Assembly: GCA_964641545.1 (NCBI GenBank)
Contig: CAZXLT010000002.1
Coordinates: 48,544 to 112,543, forward strand
Reading direction: 5' to 3'
DNA: 64,000 nucleotides
DNA from: CAZXLT01 sp964641545
GTDB taxonomy: Bacteria; Patescibacteriota; Saccharimonadia; Saccharimonadales; AWTP1-31
Shown here: one piece after another, positions 50,119-57,894 of the stretch
How positions within the stretch are numbered: position 1 is the first letter of the stretch
How the letters are laid out: every line of letters starts with the position of its first letter
Notes under the pieces: model-generated
What the model was told of the DNA's origin: nothing
What the model saw: only the letters and a program-made list of their open reading frames with translations
Database searches by the model: none
Program-made: the position numbers and the translations under genes

Positions 50119-51117
50119 CTAGAATAAATGTTTATTGATAATTCTCGCACCCATACCAGGGTGATTAAGAATGAGCTCTTTTACCATACCGGTCTTTTGC
50201 AGGATGGTTTTTAGTAATTCTTCATCTTTTCGGCGAACCATAAAATAAATATCTTGACCTGTGTTTACGGAGAAGTATGCCTCAATAACCCCGTCTTCTC
50301 GCCATTTTTGGCACATTTGCATCAGGGCTACTGTACCTGCCGACCAATATATCAGTGCTGGCTTCTGCGTGAGCATGATAGCATGAAGCTCTAACGCTTC
50401 GGCTTCCATTGCCTCTCCAAGTAGTGCAAAGTCTTTTTCTTTTAGGTATTTCTTAACTTTTTTTATTCGATTCGGCATGAGCGAATCTCGGGTTTCAAAA
50501 AATGGACTTGTTTGCGCGCCTCTGTGCCCGATGGTTGACGGTAGATGCTTAGGCTTACTTGAAACGACAGCTGCAAGAAAACTTAAATCCCAATGCTCTG
50601 GTGGCAAAAAACTTTCTGCAAAGGATGTCTCGCTGGTAGTGCCGTCGTACCATTCACAAAATCCAGCTGGTATTGAACGACACGCAGAGCCAGACGAACT
50701 TTGACGAGCAAAAATCGATAATTCTTTTTCACTTAGTTCCAAGCCTGCCGCTTTAGTTCCGGCAAGTGTTAATGCTGCAAATCCTGATGCCGACGTCGAC
50801 AGACCAGTGCCGGTAGGAAAGGAATTCGTACTAACAACTCGTGCCTTGAGCTGTATTTTTGCCATATTCCTGATTCGATCTAACTGCTCAGTTACTCGTT
50901 CCAGCGCAAAACCACTCAGAGCCTTCCCGTTAAGCACCATCGAATCTTCTTTTTGTGCGTCGCTAAACTCTACTGTTGTGGTGCTGTGCATTCCATCGAG
51001 TGCAACGGATACGCTTCCATTGGTAGGTATCGCCAAAACTTCGTCTTTTCTCCCCCAGTATTTAACAAATGCAAGATTTGACGGCGCACGAGCTGTAATT
51101 TTCCTAAGTTCAGGCAT
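50119..51117 (-). CDS. mvaD: Diphosphomevalonate decarboxylase-like GHMP enzyme (catalytic Asp replaced)
   Basis: 332 residues, the usual length. Motifs: APSNLAFVKYWGRKD (active-site Lys), IPTNGSVSVALD, the ATP loop SFPTGTGLSTSASGFAALT and SSSGSACRSIPAGFCEW. In the family the catalytic aspartate sits in F.MDAGPNV; the aligned stretch here reads YFSVNTGQDIYF, with Asn for that Asp. So it may use another base, decarboxylate a different phosphorylated mevalonate, or only phosphorylate. TATAAT lies 14 bases before the ATG. It sits apart from, but near, the HMG-CoA reductase/mevalonate kinase operon, within the same isoprenoid locus. Confidence 0.86.
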   Translation of the reverse strand: MPELRKITARAPSNLAFVKYWGRKDEVLAIPTNGSVSVALDGMHSTTTVEFSDAQKEDSMVLNGKALSGFALERVTEQLDRIRNMAKIQLKARVVSTNSFPTGTGLSTSASGFAALTLAGTKAAGLELSEKELSIFARQSSSGSACRSIPAGFCEWYDGTTSETSFAESFLPPEHWDLSFLAAVVSSKPKHLPSTIGHRGAQTSPFFETRDSLMPNRIKKVKKYLKEKDFALLGEAMEAEALELHAIMLTQKPALIYWSAGTVALMQMCQKWREDGVIEAYFSVNTGQDIYFMVRRKDEELLKTILQKTGMVKELILNHPGMGARIINKHLF

Positions 51118-51170
51118 GATTTCTTGTTCATATTATACAATGTTCAGAGGTAATAGGCTATAATTAGCAT

Positions 51171-51770
51171 ATGCAAAAGAATGGATATGAAGCAGTTGTT
51201 TTTGTGGGTCCGTCAGCACTTGGCAAGACGTATGCTGCCGAGTCGCTCATGCAACAATTCCCACACGACTTTGAGCAGGCTAAGGTACACACCACGCGTC
51301 CTCCTCGCCACGAAGACGAGGGATCAGTAGACAGAACCTTTGTGGATGTTTCAAATTTCCAAGCAATGATTGAATCTGGGGAGTTTCTTGTTCACGGTGA
51401 GTTTGGGGGCAACCTGTACGGGTTTACCGAATCGGCTTTGATCCCCGATGAAAAACACATCTTAGTCAACGCATGGCCAGCGCTTATTCCCAAGCTTGCG
51501 CGGTTGGTGCCTCGACCAGTTTTTGTTGGGCTGCAGGCGCCGGCTGAGTGGCAAACGTTGTTGACCGATAGAATGAGAAAACGGGGCGATAGTCAAGAAA
51601 CAATAAACAAGCGACTTGATCTTATTGAGAATGACATCAAGTTAACCAATCAGCACGAGGCATTAATCAGCCAGTCAGGGAAGCTTTTTATCGTTGAAGG
51701 TGATCAAACTATACCAGAGCTCGTCATTCCTTGGATATGTCAAAAGCTTGGGCTGCCCGACCCTAAATAA
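51171..51770 (+). CDS. Guanylate-kinase-like P-loop kinase
   Basis: 199 residues. Walker A is FVGPSALGKTYAAE, the GMP-binding-like KVHTTRPPRHEDEG and FVDVSNFQAMIESGEFLVHG follow, as in guanylate kinase, but the later Gmk segment DIDxQG is replaced by HILVNAWPALIPK. The TTRP motif argues for a purine nucleotide monophosphate substrate. It is flanked by mevalonate-pathway genes on the other strand, while no phosphomevalonate kinase is visible here. TATAAT ends six bases before the ATG: leaderless. The 3' end overlaps the mevalonate kinase gene by 31 bases, tail to tail. Confidence 0.72.
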   Translation: MQKNGYEAVVFVGPSALGKTYAAESLMQQFPHDFEQAKVHTTRPPRHEDEGSVDRTFVDVSNFQAMIESGEFLVHGEFGGNLYGFTESALIPDEKHILVNAWPALIPKLARLVPRPVFVGLQAPAEWQTLLTDRMRKRGDSQETINKRLDLIENDIKLTNQHEALISQSGKLFIVEGDQTIPELVIPWICQKLGLPDPK

Positions 51771-52690
51771 ATCATTACTCCACCCGAATCACCACTAAGG
51801 GCCCCTGCGCCAGATATTTTAATAGACATACCTTGGTCGCGCAGTACTGCGGATTTTGTAACGATCTTTTTGGGGACGACACCAAGCTCCTCTAACAGCC
51901 TACCGTTTATATTGATCCATTGTTTATACTTCTGAAGACCACCATTACCACTGCGAATTGCATCAATAACCTGCCGTGTATTATCTTCTATAAGCGACAA
52001 TATTCTCTTGCTCTTGTGTCGCGTGGAAACAAACTTCACAACACTACCTGTGAGCTCCTTAGGCTTGCCAGTATGTATAAACTGCATCTCATCCATGACC
52101 GCCTGTAACTCTTCGGAGTCTTTAATTACCTCAACATCTACAAGACCGTCCGACCGTTTTTTTACTATGATTGGTTCCTGCAGTGTTACGACAGCAGTGT
52201 CTGCACCGCTTGGATTGGTGTGTGGTAATTTTTCAGCCTTCATTACTAAATCAAACCAATTGTGTTGGTCAAGTGTTAGCCCATTGGCGACCACTACTGC
52301 TTTAATGAGGCTAGCAGCAGTAGAGGCAGAAGCGCCAAACCCACCCATGGGTATATTTGATTTAAACTTTATATGTAGTGGTTTTGGGTTTTTATGCGTA
52401 GCAATGTGCTTATGCGCGATTAGCAAACAGGCTTGGACATATCCTTTTAGGTCTTCAAATGGGGTGGTATGCGTGAGGTCCGAAAAAGGTATAACACACA
52501 GTTCATTACCAATTTGTAATGTATATTCTGCGTGATTTCCTACTTCAAAAGTCGTTGTAGTGGCTCGCAAGGACTTAACCGGCCACAATATTGCGTGGTT
52601 TCCAGGGTATACAACTGCGTGCTCGCCAAACAAAATTACCTTTGCTGGAACAGAAATTGACGACAAACTAGATGTTGGATTCTGTGACAT
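51740..52690 (-). CDS. mvk: Mevalonate kinase (GHMP family)
   Basis: 316 residues. The N-terminal PAKVILFGEHAVVYPG, the glycine-rich ATP loop NIPMGGFGASASTAASLI and the C-terminal KISGAGALSGDSGGVMIY are the three GHMP motifs; GEHAVVYPG is specific to mevalonate kinase rather than homoserine or galactokinase. It phosphorylates mevalonate at C5. It follows the HMG-CoA reductase gene by 14 bases on the minus strand, so it is co-transcribed. The 3' end overlaps the convergent kinase gene. Confidence 0.9.
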   Translation of the reverse strand: MSQNPTSSLSSISVPAKVILFGEHAVVYPGNHAILWPVKSLRATTTTFEVGNHAEYTLQIGNELCVIPFSDLTHTTPFEDLKGYVQACLLIAHKHIATHKNPKPLHIKFKSNIPMGGFGASASTAASLIKAVVVANGLTLDQHNWFDLVMKAEKLPHTNPSGADTAVVTLQEPIIVKKRSDGLVDVEVIKDSEELQAVMDEMQFIHTGKPKELTGSVVKFVSTRHKSKRILSLIEDNTRQVIDAIRSGNGGLQKYKQWININGRLLEELGVVPKKIVTKSAVLRDQGMSIKISGAGALSGDSGGVMIYLGSGSPSF

Positions 52691-52704
52691 AACCTAAACT
52701 GGTA

Positions 52705-53931
52705 TTATTGTTTACTTCTTCCAAATTTTTGGTGTCCCGACGCAAGCTGTCCTTGAGCGAGTGCTGTTAGTAAATTTAGTTCACCTGCTAGTACTGTTGC
52801 TCCCACTATCTCGGCATACGCGCGAACTCTGCGTTCGACGACTTTTTCTGGGTTATCTACGTCGGTTAACATGACTTCCATGAGTGATTTTTGTGCGTCC
52901 AAACCTGTACCACCACCAATTGTCCCTGCAATAACAGAGGGCATCTTTACTGCAAAGCGAACTCCATCTTCTCCTGCCATAACCGTTGTAGTGGCATGTG
53001 ACGATTCAATAACATGCGCCAAGTCTTGACCTGTGGCTGCAAAAACAGCAGAAACCATGTTGGCTGCGTGTGCATTATTGGTCATTGCGCCAGCCATTGC
53101 GCCACCGACCCAGTTCTTTACAAAACCAACATCTGCTAAGTATTTTGGGTCAACACCCATGTCCTCTAGAACCTCGGCCGGAATAGAGGCTGCTGCCTCT
53201 ACATCGAATCCGCGTCCATCGATAACATTTATCCAGTTAGCCTTTTTATCGACACATGCATTTCCAGACAACGCCAATATTGAGCACGGTACTTGGCTCA
53301 TGATGAAGTCACTTGCTTGTTGGGTTGCGACAGTTGCCATGTTCATACCCATTGCTTCGTCCGTGTCATATCGAAAGCGCAGCCAAACAAACCTATCATT
53401 GGAAATTGGTTTAATCTCAAGAAGCTTTGTATGATTGCTCCCCACTTCGGCCACCTCGGCTATTTCAGTAAATCGCTCTGGGTCTGATACGAATTCTTTT
53501 AATCTCTGTGCATCAGCTAAAGAATCACACACAAATACCGGCGATCGTGTCATGCCGCGGTATTCTACTGCAGTCTCAACACCACCGGAAAGATTTAGTG
53601 TCTTAACGCCGCGCGAAACGCTAGCGACAAGTGTCCCTTCGGTTGTTGCTAGCGGCACATAGTATCGTCCGTCTGCATATTGTCCGCGAACTGTGAGTGG
53701 GCCTACGGCGCCAACCGGGATCGAAACTTCTCCCAACAGGTTCTCTATATTGCTACCTTCCACAGCCTCGGGTGTGATATGGGCAAGAGTAATCGCTCCC
53801 AAATCAACTGCAGTTACATCTTCTATAAAGGCTCTCCTTGCTTCTGCTGCTCCCGGACCAAATGAATGTAATGATGGCAATTCCGGGCTGGTACCGATAC
53901 CAGTAAGTGCTGTTTCGTCTACTGCAGTCAT
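52705..53931 (-). CDS. hmgA: Hydroxymethylglutaryl-CoA reductase, class I
   Basis: 408 residues, soluble catalytic domain only, as in archaea. Motifs: IENLLGEVSIPVGAVGPL (ENxxG with catalytic Glu), PLATTEGTLVASVSRG, the substrate/NADPH motif EAMGMNMAT, catalytic Lys in KKANW, and IAGTIGGGTGL. The class I pattern points to NADPH-dependent synthesis of mevalonate from HMG-CoA. It begins three bases after a fusion protein with an RHH domain and is followed by mevalonate kinase, a three-gene operon. Neither HMG-CoA synthase nor thiolase is in the window. Confidence 0.95.
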   Translation of the reverse strand: MTAVDETALTGIGTSPELPSLHSFGPGAAEARRAFIEDVTAVDLGAITLAHITPEAVEGSNIENLLGEVSIPVGAVGPLTVRGQYADGRYYVPLATTEGTLVASVSRGVKTLNLSGGVETAVEYRGMTRSPVFVCDSLADAQRLKEFVSDPERFTEIAEVAEVGSNHTKLLEIKPISNDRFVWLRFRYDTDEAMGMNMATVATQQASDFIMSQVPCSILALSGNACVDKKANWINVIDGRGFDVEAAASIPAEVLEDMGVDPKYLADVGFVKNWVGGAMAGAMTNNAHAANMVSAVFAATGQDLAHVIESSHATTTVMAGEDGVRFAVKMPSVIAGTIGGGTGLDAQKSLMEVMLTDVDNPEKVVERRVRAYAEIVGATVLAGELNLLTALAQGQLASGHQKFGRSKQ

Positions 53932-53934
53932 GAT

Positions 53935-54495
53935 TTATAAATTCTCCTGTTTACGAATTATTTCATTCAACACATCACGCAAGTATTCTGACTTCGACTT
54001 TCTTTGCTTGGCTGCATTCCGTTCGAGAAATTCAGTAATTTCTTTGTTCGCAAGAAAATTAAATTTAATAAGTTCGTTATTTCCTAAAGAGTGAATTTGT
54101 TTGTCGAGTATGGTCTTTAAGCTCTTTGCGTTGTATGAATGTAGACTTAATAAGGAGGAGTCATTACCCGCGATTACCGTCGACAGGTCGTTGTCATTGT
54201 GTCCATCTGGGTACAAGCACAAGATCGGAATATGCAGTCGTATCGCTTGATGCATCATATAGCCAATGCCAAATGATGGCGTGCTGGATTCCACAATCAT
54301 CAAATCGCTCTTGCGCAGTAAGCTTTCCTGACGCACTAACACATCGTGGACTTCGCCGACATCCTGATTGCTCAAAATCTCAACTATCCAACTATTGAGA
54401 ACTTCGTGACCACCGTCTTTGACATACGATATGATCTTTCGATATATTTCGTAATTGTGTTTTGCCCCTGAACTTCCTGCGAAATAAACCCTCAA
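53935..54495 (-). CDS. Nucleoside-deoxyribosyltransferase-like domain fused to a ribbon-helix-helix domain
   Basis: 186 residues. Residues 1-120 follow the nucleoside 2-deoxyribosyltransferase/Rcl fold: RVYFAGSSGAKHNYEIYRKI, an SLLRKSDLMIVESSTPSFGIGY stretch (shortened) and IPILCLYPDG. The catalytic Glu normally in S.G.GYE reads GIGYMMHQA, so activity is probably lost. The last ~45 residues (LIKFNFLANKEITEFLER and SKSEYLRDVLNEIIRK) form a beta strand and two helices as in RHH DNA-binding domains. It starts at TTG after AAGGAG and is the first gene of the HMG-CoA reductase operon, so a ligand-sensing regulator of mevalonate synthesis is a reasonable hypothesis. Confidence 0.75.
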   Translation of the reverse strand: MRVYFAGSSGAKHNYEIYRKIISYVKDGGHEVLNSWIVEILSNQDVGEVHDVLVRQESLLRKSDLMIVESSTPSFGIGYMMHQAIRLHIPILCLYPDGHNDNDLSTVIAGNDSSLLSLHSYNAKSLKTILDKQIHSLGNNELIKFNFLANKEITEFLERNAAKQRKSKSEYLRDVLNEIIRKQENL

Positions 54496-54496
54496 G

Positions 54497-54514
54497 AATA
54501 CTCCTTACAGTATT
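54497..54514 (-). promoter_or_regulatory. Inverted repeat over the Shine-Dalgarno of the RHH-fusion operon
   Basis: AATACT (54497-54502), six bases, AGTATT (54509-54514): a perfect six-base inverted repeat two bases upstream of the TTG start codon. The AAGGAG ribosome site of the minus-strand gene lies between and within the arms. It could be an operator for the RHH domain or an RNA hairpin hiding the ribosome site. A TATAAT box lies further upstream on the minus strand. Confidence 0.5.
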
Positions 54515-54619
54515 TGAAATGGTAAGACCTCATTATATAAAATTATGGCGCCATTGCGCAACCGTCTATTCCTTAATGGTATTTGATACAATGAAGGCTT
54601 AAAACCAAGGAGAAGTGAT

Positions 54620-55186
54620 ATCGATCCAACTCAAGAAATTATTGTTTACGTCGATACGTCTGGCAGACCAACGGGGAAGACAGCTTCAAAGCTCGAAGCC
54701 CACAATGCCAATACGCAGCTTCACTCAGCTTTTTCTTGTTATATTTTCAACGAAAAAGGGGAGTTGCTAGTGACTCAACGGGCGCATAGCAAGAAAGTTT
54801 GGCCAGATGTCTGGACAAATTCGGTGTGCGGGCACCCTGCACCGGGGGAAAGTCGCGAGGCTGCGATCGCCCGCCGATCACAGTACGAACTTGGCATGCA
54901 GGTTAAAAACTTGTCGCTCATATTGCCCAACTACACCTACAAAACACCCCCATACAAAGGGATCATTGAGCATGAATTCTGCCCAGTCTATGTTGCCATG
55001 ATGGCATCTAAGCCAGCACTAAACCCTGACGAAGTTGAGGACTTACAGTGGCTGAAGTGGGAACAATTCACCGACCAAGCTACAGCCGATAAAGACCATA
55101 CTTGGTCTTGGTGGTCTAAAGACCAAATTCAACAACTAGAGAAAAACCAAAAATTCCAAGCGTTTTTAAGGACGTTGACTAAATAA
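54620..55186 (+). CDS. idi: Isopentenyl-diphosphate isomerase type I (apparent ATC start codon)
   Basis: 188 residues if started at ATC 54620. The Nudix-fold Idi-1 motifs are present: WTNSVCGHPAPGES (catalytic Cys and metal His), ARRSQYELGM, and GIIEHEFCPVYVA (catalytic Glu). The N-terminal part (VYVDTSGRPTGKTASKLEAH) is needed for the fold and lies in frame, but the only codons between the upstream stop at 54584 and this region include no NTG. AAGGAGA lies seven bases before the ATC, and TGATACAAT (54584-54592) would start transcription near 54599. So ATC is used, or a base is wrong (ATG expected). It interconverts IPP and DMAPP. Confidence 0.88.
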   Translation: MDPTQEIIVYVDTSGRPTGKTASKLEAHNANTQLHSAFSCYIFNEKGELLVTQRAHSKKVWPDVWTNSVCGHPAPGESREAAIARRSQYELGMQVKNLSLILPNYTYKTPPYKGIIEHEFCPVYVAMMASKPALNPDEVEDLQWLKWEQFTDQATADKDHTWSWWSKDQIQQLEKNQKFQAFLRTLTK

Positions 55187-56039
55187 GCTTGATTTTGGCT
55201 TTTTTTAGTTCGACTTGTAGTTCGCGAAACAGTTCGTTTTTTACTTTCCACTGACCTCCTGGGGTGGTGGTGCCACGAATATATACTGCAAGACCCTTGT
55301 CGGTGTAACCATCGACCTGCTCAAGTCTGGGTGCCTTTTTAATCCGCTTGCCCAGCTCTTCGTCTCTTAGAAGCTTCTCACTAATTTTGTCGACTATCGA
55401 TCCCAGCTTAGCGATATCGGTTTCTGGCCCAACAATCATTAATTCGTTAAGCTTGCTAAACCCAAAGGTCTTGTTGCTCGCGACCAGAACGGCGCCGTTG
55501 GAGATGTAATGTCTAGTGCCATCTAGGTCGCGGAGTATTGTAGTACGGACCGAAATGGCTTCCACAACACCGCTGATTGTCTTCCCGGTAGTACTCAGTT
55601 CTACCGTATCGCCAACCCTATATTGATTTTCGCTTATAACAAAAATTCCGCTCACGAAGTCACGAATAAATGATTGCGCACCGACCCCAAGCGCCAGACC
55701 AACAACTCCCGCACTGGCCAAGAGCGGAGCCGTGTTAATCCCTAGTTCATCGATCACCATGACTGCCGTCACCATTAGAGCGCCAAGTTTCACAACTGCG
55801 TTGATAAGCCCATGCAGGGTATCGGCCCTTTTCTTGCGTTCGGATTCTGTCGTAAACGCATGGTTAACCATAGCCCGACCAAGCAACCCATTTATTACGG
55901 CACGTACAACACGCTGCAACACCCAGACACCTACGATAATAATTAGTATGTTTACGCCGTGATCGCTGAACCACTGACGAGGTTGAGTGAGTAATGTCTG
56001 ACGGTTGCTAACATCAATTACCGAGAAAAGTTTCTCCAT
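55179..56039 (-). CDS. mscS: Small-conductance mechanosensitive channel (MscS family)
   Basis: 286 residues: three membrane helices (about 27-48, 75-95 and 100-125) and then the pore-lining GVVGLALGVGAQSFIRDFVSG, which is the MscS TM3 Gly/Ala zipper and the following bend. The beta domain has RVGDTVELSTTGKTISGVVEAI and TILRDLDGTRHYISNGAV. A pressure-relief channel. TGCTATACT ends seven bases before the ATG, and that -10 box is shared with the divergent gene at 56059. The 3' end overlaps idi by eight bases. Confidence 0.92.
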   Translation of the reverse strand: MEKLFSVIDVSNRQTLLTQPRQWFSDHGVNILIIIVGVWVLQRVVRAVINGLLGRAMVNHAFTTESERKKRADTLHGLINAVVKLGALMVTAVMVIDELGINTAPLLASAGVVGLALGVGAQSFIRDFVSGIFVISENQYRVGDTVELSTTGKTISGVVEAISVRTTILRDLDGTRHYISNGAVLVASNKTFGFSKLNELMIVGPETDIAKLGSIVDKISEKLLRDEELGKRIKKAPRLEQVDGYTDKGLAVYIRGTTTPGGQWKVKNELFRELQVELKKAKIKLI

Positions 56040-56045
56040 AGGTGT

Positions 56046-56052
56046 TAGTATA
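56046..56052. promoter_or_regulatory. Single -10 element serving two divergent leaderless genes
   Basis: TAGTATA reads TAGTAT on the + strand (preceded by TGT, seven bases before the ATG at 56059) and TATACT on the minus strand (preceded by TGC, seven bases before the ATG at 56039). The whole space between the two start codons is 19 bases, so both promoters must use the same -10 base pairs. Confidence 0.7.
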
Positions 56053-56058
56053 GCATTT

Positions 56059-56640
56059 ATGGCAGCTGTATTTGATGATCTATCAGATCAAAATTTAATC
56101 GCCCTACTGCATCGGGGTGGAGTTGGCGTAATGCCGACCGATACTGTGTATGGACTGGTGTGTATCGCAGCACAACCCGCAGCTGTTGAACGACTGTACA
56201 GGATAAAAAAACGCGAAAAAAAGCCAGGCACAATTATTGCGGAAAGCATAGAACAGTTAACCGAACTTGGTCTTAAAAAGCGCTACCTAACAGCAGTAGA
56301 ACAATATTGGCCAGGAGCGGTAAGTGTTGTTATACCTTCGGGAGATCCGAAGACAGAATACTTGCGACAGGGAGTGAGCGGTTTAGCGGTTCGGATTGTT
56401 GCCGATAAAAAACTTTGTAAATTACTTAAACAAACTGGCGCACTTGTAACGAGCAGCGCAAACCATCCTGGTGAACGTCAAGCAAATACCATTGAGCAGG
56501 CCATGATGTATTTCAAAAATGATGTAGATTTCTATGTGGATGGGGGAGATCGTGCAAAGAAAAAACCATCCACACTGATTCGGGTTATTGATGACGCAGT
56601 AGAAGTACTAAGAGAAGGCGCTGTTACAATAAAACAATGA
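56059..56640 (+). CDS. tsaC: Threonylcarbamoyl-AMP synthase (TsaC/YrdC family)
   Basis: 193 residues of the YrdC/Sua5 fold: GGVGVMPTDTVYGLVC near residue 18, IKKREKKPGTIIAES, a PGAVSVVIPS stretch, VSGLAVRI and the SSANHPGE loop. The enzyme makes threonylcarbamoyl-AMP from Thr, bicarbonate and ATP for t6A37 on ANN-reading tRNAs. I start at 56059 because the -10 box (TGTTAGTAT) sits between it and the longer frame's start at 56005. It overlaps the Nudix gene by four bases. Confidence 0.87.
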   Translation: MAAVFDDLSDQNLIALLHRGGVGVMPTDTVYGLVCIAAQPAAVERLYRIKKREKKPGTIIAESIEQLTELGLKKRYLTAVEQYWPGAVSVVIPSGDPKTEYLRQGVSGLAVRIVADKKLCKLLKQTGALVTSSANHPGERQANTIEQAMMYFKNDVDFYVDGGDRAKKKPSTLIRVIDDAVEVLREGAVTIKQ

Positions 56641-57095
56641 GTTACGACACACAGCGTCCATATTTAGCAAGTTTTGTGTTACTGGAAAACGAAGATGGTA
56701 AGATCGCTTTTGTGTTACGTACTAACACTGCTTGGATGAATGGTCACTACGGGCTGCCTTCTGGCAAGGTAGAAAAGGGTGAATCCTTCACGCAAGCAGC
56801 ATTACGAGAGGCCAAAGAAGAAGCGGGTGTTACCGTTGCGCTAAAAGACTTGCATCAAATTCACGTAATGCATCGCCATGAAATTGAAGATCCAGACAAT
56901 GACTGGATTGACATGTTCTTTCAAGCTAGCATGTGGAGCGGGAAGGCGCACAATGCAGAGCCAGATAAGCACGGTGAACTAGTGTGGTTTGAGCTAGATG
57001 ACCTGCCAGAGAATGTTGTACCAGCGGTGCGTTATGCGCTTGAACAAATCGAGGACGGCAAAAGCTATAGCGAATATAACTGGGAGAAGAAATGA
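56637..57095 (+). CDS. Nudix hydrolase
   Basis: 152 residues with a complete Nudix box: GLPSGKVEKGESFTQAALRE followed by AKEEAGV, at about residues 38-64. The substrate is a nucleoside diphosphate linked to another group, not determinable from sequence; the tryptophan-rich C-terminal region recalls 8-oxo-dGTPases and ADP-ribose-type enzymes. It overlaps tsaC by four bases and the MazG-like gene by four, so it belongs to a nucleotide-handling operon (56059-58264). Confidence 0.9.
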   Translation: MSYDTQRPYLASFVLLENEDGKIAFVLRTNTAWMNGHYGLPSGKVEKGESFTQAALREAKEEAGVTVALKDLHQIHVMHRHEIEDPDNDWIDMFFQASMWSGKAHNAEPDKHGELVWFELDDLPENVVPAVRYALEQIEDGKSYSEYNWEKK

Positions 57096-57433
57096 ATTTT
57101 GACGACTATCAACAACAAGCCCTCACAACTGCATACACCGATCCGAAGTATGTAGACACGTTAATGGATAAAACCATTTGGGCAATGGGCGTAGCCGGTG
57201 AGGCCGGGGAAGTAGTGGAAAAATGGAAAAAAATCGTTGCTTACAAAGAGGGCAAAATTAGCGAAGAGGATCGAGTGGAGCTTGGCAAAGAGCTGGGTGA
57301 TGTTGTTTGGTACATTGCCGTTATGGCACATAGCCTTGGTCTGTCGTTTAATGACATCATGCAAAATAATGTTGAGAAACTAAAATCTCGAAAAGCCCGC
57401 AATGTAATTAAGGGTAAGGGTGACAACAGATGA
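57092..57433 (+). CDS. MazG-like nucleotide pyrophosphohydrolase
   Basis: 113 residues, the compact all-alpha form. IWAMGVAGEAGEVVEKWKK (the ExxE metal site) and ELGKELGDVVWYIAVM (the ExxD/E pair) are the two helices of MazG/dUTPase-like enzymes, which hydrolyse dNTPs, often damaged ones. Overlaps genes on both sides by four bases. Together with the Nudix gene it suggests a nucleotide-pool sanitation unit. Confidence 0.88.
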   Translation: MNFDDYQQQALTTAYTDPKYVDTLMDKTIWAMGVAGEAGEVVEKWKKIVAYKEGKISEEDRVELGKELGDVVWYIAVMAHSLGLSFNDIMQNNVEKLKSRKARNVIKGKGDNR

Positions 57434-57894
57434 AAACAGTAGAAGAACTGATCCGAGAATATATACCTGCATCAAACATTATGCAGTTAGCAACCAGCAA
57501 AGATAATAAGCCTTGGCTATGCACAGTACATATGTTTAGTGATGAAGACCTAAATTTGTATTGGTTTAGTACTGAGGAGCGACGGCATTCAAAGGACATA
57601 GCAAGCAACAATAATGTAGCGGCTTATATTTTGGTGCACGAAAACACCGAGGAAGAAAACTGGGTAATTGGTATAGCTATAGAGGGAACTGCTGAAAAAC
57701 TACCACACGCAGAAAATGAAGCGGTCATCAGAAAGTATCAAACAAAGCTTCGTAAACCAGATGAATTTGTCCAAGACGTACTCAGCGGTAAAAACCCTCA
57801 TGTTCTATACAAATTGACCCCGCTAAACTTTGCGTTGTTTGACACTAAGAACTTTCAAAATGGTCCGCGTCAAGAATGGCGGCAGAATGCTTAA
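57430..57894 (+). CDS. Pyridoxamine-5'-phosphate-oxidase-like flavin-binding protein
   Basis: 154 residues with a split-barrel flavin-binding fold: TVEELIREYIPASNIMQLAT at the start, KPWLCTVHMFSDEDLNLYWF as the central strands, and NWVIGIAIEGTAEKLP. Family members bind FMN or F420; whether this one is an oxidase is unclear. It overlaps the MazG-like gene by four bases and the VOC protein by eight. Confidence 0.8.
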   Translation: MKTVEELIREYIPASNIMQLATSKDNKPWLCTVHMFSDEDLNLYWFSTEERRHSKDIASNNNVAAYILVHENTEEENWVIGIAIEGTAEKLPHAENEAVIRKYQTKLRKPDEFVQDVLSGKNPHVLYKLTPLNFALFDTKNFQNGPRQEWRQNA

